DNA of 64,000 bases from Cytospora piceicola (Eukaryota > Ascomycota > Sordariomycetes > Diaporthales > Cytosporaceae). This document shows positions 60,675 to 64,000 of the stretch, piece by piece (within the stretch, counting starts at the first letter, position 1; every line of letters begins with the position of its first letter). The position numbers were made by a program, and so were the translations under genes. Location: the NCBI GenBank assembly GCA_023375675.1, contig JALQBC010000001.1:1736001-1800000 (forward strand). Direction: 5' to 3'. The notes below the pieces were generated by a model, which did no database searches, had not been told where the DNA came from, and saw only the letters and a program-made list of their open reading frames with translations.

Positions 60675-61380
60675 CAGTCACCGAGCGCATATCCCAATAC
60701 TTCGATGTCTCCAGGGCAAGGGATAAGATCTGACCAGATGCTTTTCGGCTGTTACGATGTACCTTGGACAAAAGTATGAGTTCCTCGAGTCTTCACGTCA
60801 TGTTATCTACTGGGGTGTAGCTGCTTACATAATTTGACCCCCCCCCCCCTTTTGTGCCAGTTGTCCCACATGGTATAAGGGTAGAGACGGTCAATCCATA
60901 AAGTGGAGGTCTATTGTTGAGTATATGAATTCTTACCCAGGACAGTCTCTGTATATTGAATCTATTCTACTACGGTAAACTGGTTTTATAACTGAATGTA
61001 CAATGTTGTTTCTCGCAAATACGGACAAGTGGTCGATGGCGGGTTAGGGTTGATATCACTGTGGTGATTCTACTGTGGCTTGTGACATCTGGAGTGAGCG
61101 GGGCTGCCAATGTGCATGTCTCTCCGTTGGTCATCGAGATCTTATAACCATCCTGATAACATATCATGTACCGTATACTGTTGTGTATGTATACACACTC
61201 TGACACTCTGCGGCTTCTGCCTGGACACAAAGAAGTGGCCCCACTTTATTGTGGACATACTCGAAGGGGGTCCCAACCCTCAGCTGCATATAAAATGCCA
61301 GTTGGCTGTTACACTCTTACAAATCACATGAGAAGGGGCATCTCTCCCGATCTAGCAGCCGAGCGGCAATCACTGGCGAT
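60675..61380. promoter_or_regulatory. Divergent spacer, sirtuin / F-box gene
   Basis: 706 bp between divergent starts. It contains a 12-C homopolymer (60838-60849), about 165 bp upstream of the sirtuin ATG. No gene is seen. Confidence 0.45.
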
Positions 61381-63255
61381 ATGTCCGACTTGCGTATGGA
61401 TCACCTTCCTGCAGAGACCCTCCAGCACGTCGCTCGCTACTTGCACGATACCCATAGACCGAGCCTCGTATCCTTGTCCTGTGTGAGCAAGACCTGCTAC
61501 GCTGCTGCGAAGGTATGGTTGTTTCGCCGTATACGGCTACAAGTAACAGTCACCGATCCCGCACAGCTGCAACAAGAAGCAGTCGACTGGGCCGACTTAC
61601 TCCGGCGTACGCAGAGCCAGGATCATGTCCGACAAGTTGCGATAGTCCCCCAGGGCTCCCACCGGGATAGAAAGGAGCTCGACAATGAAAATGATACCTG
61701 GTTGGACGAGGTCTACGGGGAGGACCAAGGCACAGAGGCAGATCTTCGGTATGATAGAGATGAGCCATTCCCACCAGTAGGGGAAGAAGAGAACAAGGCA
61801 TGGCTTCCTGTGGCAGGCCTTATCAGCCTCCTGTCACACATAGGCGACCTGGTCTACACGCCCAATTACATGCTTCCTCCATGCCTGCTCAGGGCGCTCC
61901 ACAAGCACCATCCACAGTGCCGCTTGCACATATACAGGTTTCGGTTCAAAAGCCTCCACGAGCCAACCGTCGATCCTCAGGAGCTGGACATCGCTACATC
62001 GCCATGCCTGCACAGTATCACAGTCCGTCATGTATTCAGGGACTCTGGGGACAGAGACGACTGGAATATAGAGGCATACCATCGACTCGTGACTAGGATG
62101 GCGCCCAACCTGAAGAAGATCCGGACCCTGTTCTGCAGCAACAGGTATCCACTGCGTTCATCCAGTGTTGCGCCAAGGAAGCCTTGGCTAGGTGTCTTCC
62201 AGGATGAAGGCGTTCCTTCACCTGGCTCTTTGGAAAGCCTCTCCCTGCATGGTATGCCTTTCCTGAACCAGCCGTTCATGGATAGGTTGGCTGGATCAAT
62301 AGACTTCTCCCATCTACGTGTGCTGGATGTCAGATTTGCTTCTGGCCCGATGCTGAGTTGGGCCCTGGAGAATGTCACCCTGCCCAACCTCAAGAAGCTA
62401 CGTCTGCATTTACGCGGGTCCGAAACTGCCATTAGCAGTTGTTTGGCTTTCTTTTCCAGAATACCGCCCCTTGAGTTGCTGGACTATTCCGGGGAGCCAG
62501 ACGAGGTCTTCGATTGCATACTCCACAAGCACGGGCCGAGTCTGCTCAGTTTATCCCTCGACCTTGGTTCAGAACTAGACTTTCCAGCGGTACGGAAGCT
62601 GCAAAGAGAATGCCCTCGTCTGGAAAGCCTCCGGATAAGTATCAAGCGTTCCTTGTCTGATGAGACGGAAGTTTCGGTGTACAGAGCCCTAGGGAAAATG
62701 CGCCATCTGACCGAGCTGTCCCTAACACTGGACTGCACTGATCATGATGCCCCGCGTCAGACTGTGCTCTCACAACCACCATACAATGACTTCGATGACC
62801 CGTTCGACAGGATCACATGGCAAACCAACCCGCTCGTCAAGTTCGGCCATGTGCGCATTGCATTACTCAACTCGGCGCTCGACGAGGCTTTGGCACGGTC
62901 AATCTGGGAAGTCATCAACGAGTCCAAGGAGAAAAGGCCTCTCCAGTCACTCAAGCTTCAGCCGTCCGGAGGCAACAGTTTCGGTAGACTTGCAGGAGAC
63001 ATGTGTGAGGTCATTCGGTGTTTGAGCAGATCGTATAGCCTCGAGAGGAGCTTAAGAGACGATGAGGTCGGTGTCAGAATTCGAGAACTGGACAAACGCG
63101 CAAGAGAGGCCAAGTGTAGTCGGCATGCGCTGGAGAAGCCTGGTGACGAGCCGGCGGGAAAGGTAGCTATGAGGGTCTTCAGGCAAATATGGCCAAAGAA
63201 GGAGGGGAGTGCAAGTTGGCACAATGACTGGAGCAGCTTGCCGTTACGGAAATGA
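61381..63255 (+). CDS. F-box protein with leucine-rich-like repeats (624 aa)
   Basis: Likely substrate receptor of an SCF ubiquitin ligase. Intronless. An F-box lies at residues 5-50 (DHLPAETLQHVARYL followed by SLVSLSCVSKTCYAAAKVWLFRR). The middle and C-terminal parts have irregular leucine-rich segments (LESLSLHGMPF, LRVLDVRF, LKKLRLHLRG, LLSLSLDLGSEL, LTELSLTLDC). An acidic loop follows the F-box (LDEVYGEDQGTEADL). Fungal genomes carry many such rapidly evolving genes, and the target protein cannot be predicted. The start ATG is the first in frame. Confidence 0.8.
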   Translation: MSDLRMDHLPAETLQHVARYLHDTHRPSLVSLSCVSKTCYAAAKVWLFRRIRLQVTVTDPAQLQQEAVDWADLLRRTQSQDHVRQVAIVPQGSHRDRKELDNENDTWLDEVYGEDQGTEADLRYDRDEPFPPVGEEENKAWLPVAGLISLLSHIGDLVYTPNYMLPPCLLRALHKHHPQCRLHIYRFRFKSLHEPTVDPQELDIATSPCLHSITVRHVFRDSGDRDDWNIEAYHRLVTRMAPNLKKIRTLFCSNRYPLRSSSVAPRKPWLGVFQDEGVPSPGSLESLSLHGMPFLNQPFMDRLAGSIDFSHLRVLDVRFASGPMLSWALENVTLPNLKKLRLHLRGSETAISSCLAFFSRIPPLELLDYSGEPDEVFDCILHKHGPSLLSLSLDLGSELDFPAVRKLQRECPRLESLRISIKRSLSDETEVSVYRALGKMRHLTELSLTLDCTDHDAPRQTVLSQPPYNDFDDPFDRITWQTNPLVKFGHVRIALLNSALDEALARSIWEVINESKEKRPLQSLKLQPSGGNSFGRLAGDMCEVIRCLSRSYSLERSLRDDEVGVRIRELDKRAREAKCSRHALEKPGDEPAGKVAMRVFRQIWPKKEGSASWHNDWSSLPLRK

Positions 63256-64000
63256 GTGAGGCTTGATTACTGTATGTGAACCTTTGGCGCTGATAACAGA
63301 AGATTACTTGCAAATGGCGTCGTGCCTTGTTATTGATTTTCAGCAATTCACTACGAAGAATTCGAAGGAGATTGTGTTTGCTTCCCCCCGGAACACTGTC
63401 TTTTTGGTCAGGATAGCTTCGCAACACGCCCCGTATTCATGCCTCAAAGAATGTTTGCCCCCCTTCGGACCTTTTGCACACCCCTTCTCCCAATCGGGCA
63501 TGCGCAAATTACACAGCACGGGAAGTATATGCTAGCCATACCGTACTGTAGATAAACATCGAAATAAGCAGTGCATCTATTTATTGGAAGGGGCGTCGGA
63601 CCAAGGTGCGTTACCGAGCTTTACCCCCTCGCCATCCTATCTGGCGTGACAAGCCCCCATACTGTACGGAGTCCTATGTCATTTAATTTCAAAGGCGGAA
63701 ATGGGCTCGTAGTCTTGATGCTCGTCTTACAAAATAACTATCGTCCTGATCGCCTTGGTTTTGTAATCGTACTGCCCAAATTTGGGGGCGGGGAGGCTAC
63801 GGCTCGAAGTACAGCTTAAGAAAGTAAGTCCGATATCATTCAAATCTTTGTTTTCTAGGGTCAGTACAGAATAAACGCCGCATCATAAGTGGACGCCGTT
63901 CGGCCGCCCGATCGATGTAATCTCTCTGGAGGCCTGGAAATCTACTTTACTAATGATCGATTAATCAATAATGCCTTAGCACAGAAAACTTGACCAAGCC
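63256..64000. other. Intergenic region at right edge
   Basis: 0.75 kb to the window end. No supported gene is seen. Confidence 0.5.

Overview
The window is nuclear DNA of a filamentous ascomycete (Pezizomycotina, most likely a Sordariomycete). The evidence is spliced genes with short GT-AG introns of about 50-150 nt, a SAT-type non-reducing polyketide synthase (NR-PKS), Zn2Cys6 and Myb regulators, a pyridoxal-reductase-type aldo-keto reductase, an Asa1 orthologue, a cellobiose-dehydrogenase-like flavoenzyme and remains of a CE5 acetylxylan esterase. I do not claim a genus. Exon models come from splice signals and reading phase; every spliced model given here adds up to whole codons.

Left part (about 126-30338): a secondary-metabolite cluster. 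It holds an NR-PKS (SAT-KS-AT-PT-ACP-ACP-TE) facing an NRPS-like A-T-R carboxylate reductase across a 702-bp shared promoter. Next come a three-repeat Myb regulator, a P450, an AKR8-type aldo-keto reductase, a second P450 divergent from an O-methyltransferase, a small ABM-fold monooxygenase, a second O-methyltransferase and a type II NADH dehydrogenase-like flavoprotein. The likely logic is that the PKS releases an orsellinic-type aromatic acid through its TE, the A-T-R enzyme reduces it to an aldehyde, and P450s, methyltransferases, AKR and ABM protein then tailor it. No transporter, Zn2Cys6 regulator or prenyltransferase lies in this part. The cluster may continue beyond the left edge.

Middle (about 30.9-38.5 kb): an IMP2-like mitochondrial inner-membrane protease, then a stretch of gene decay. 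The decay zone has a large unrecognised coding region broken by frame changes, an in-frame TAG and a 13-G tract, and a disrupted CE5 acetylxylan esterase.

Right part (38.5-64 kb): ordinary genome. In order: ASTRA subunit Asa1, a 3.3-kb non-coding stretch, a large Zn2Cys6 regulator, a HAD phosphatase with a 17-nt first exon, a TTC1-like TPR protein, a type I sulfatase, an MFS sugar transporter, a single-pass membrane protein, a CDH-like GMC oxidoreductase, a SIRT5-like sirtuin and an F-box protein. I found no tRNA, rRNA, CRISPR array or intact transposon.
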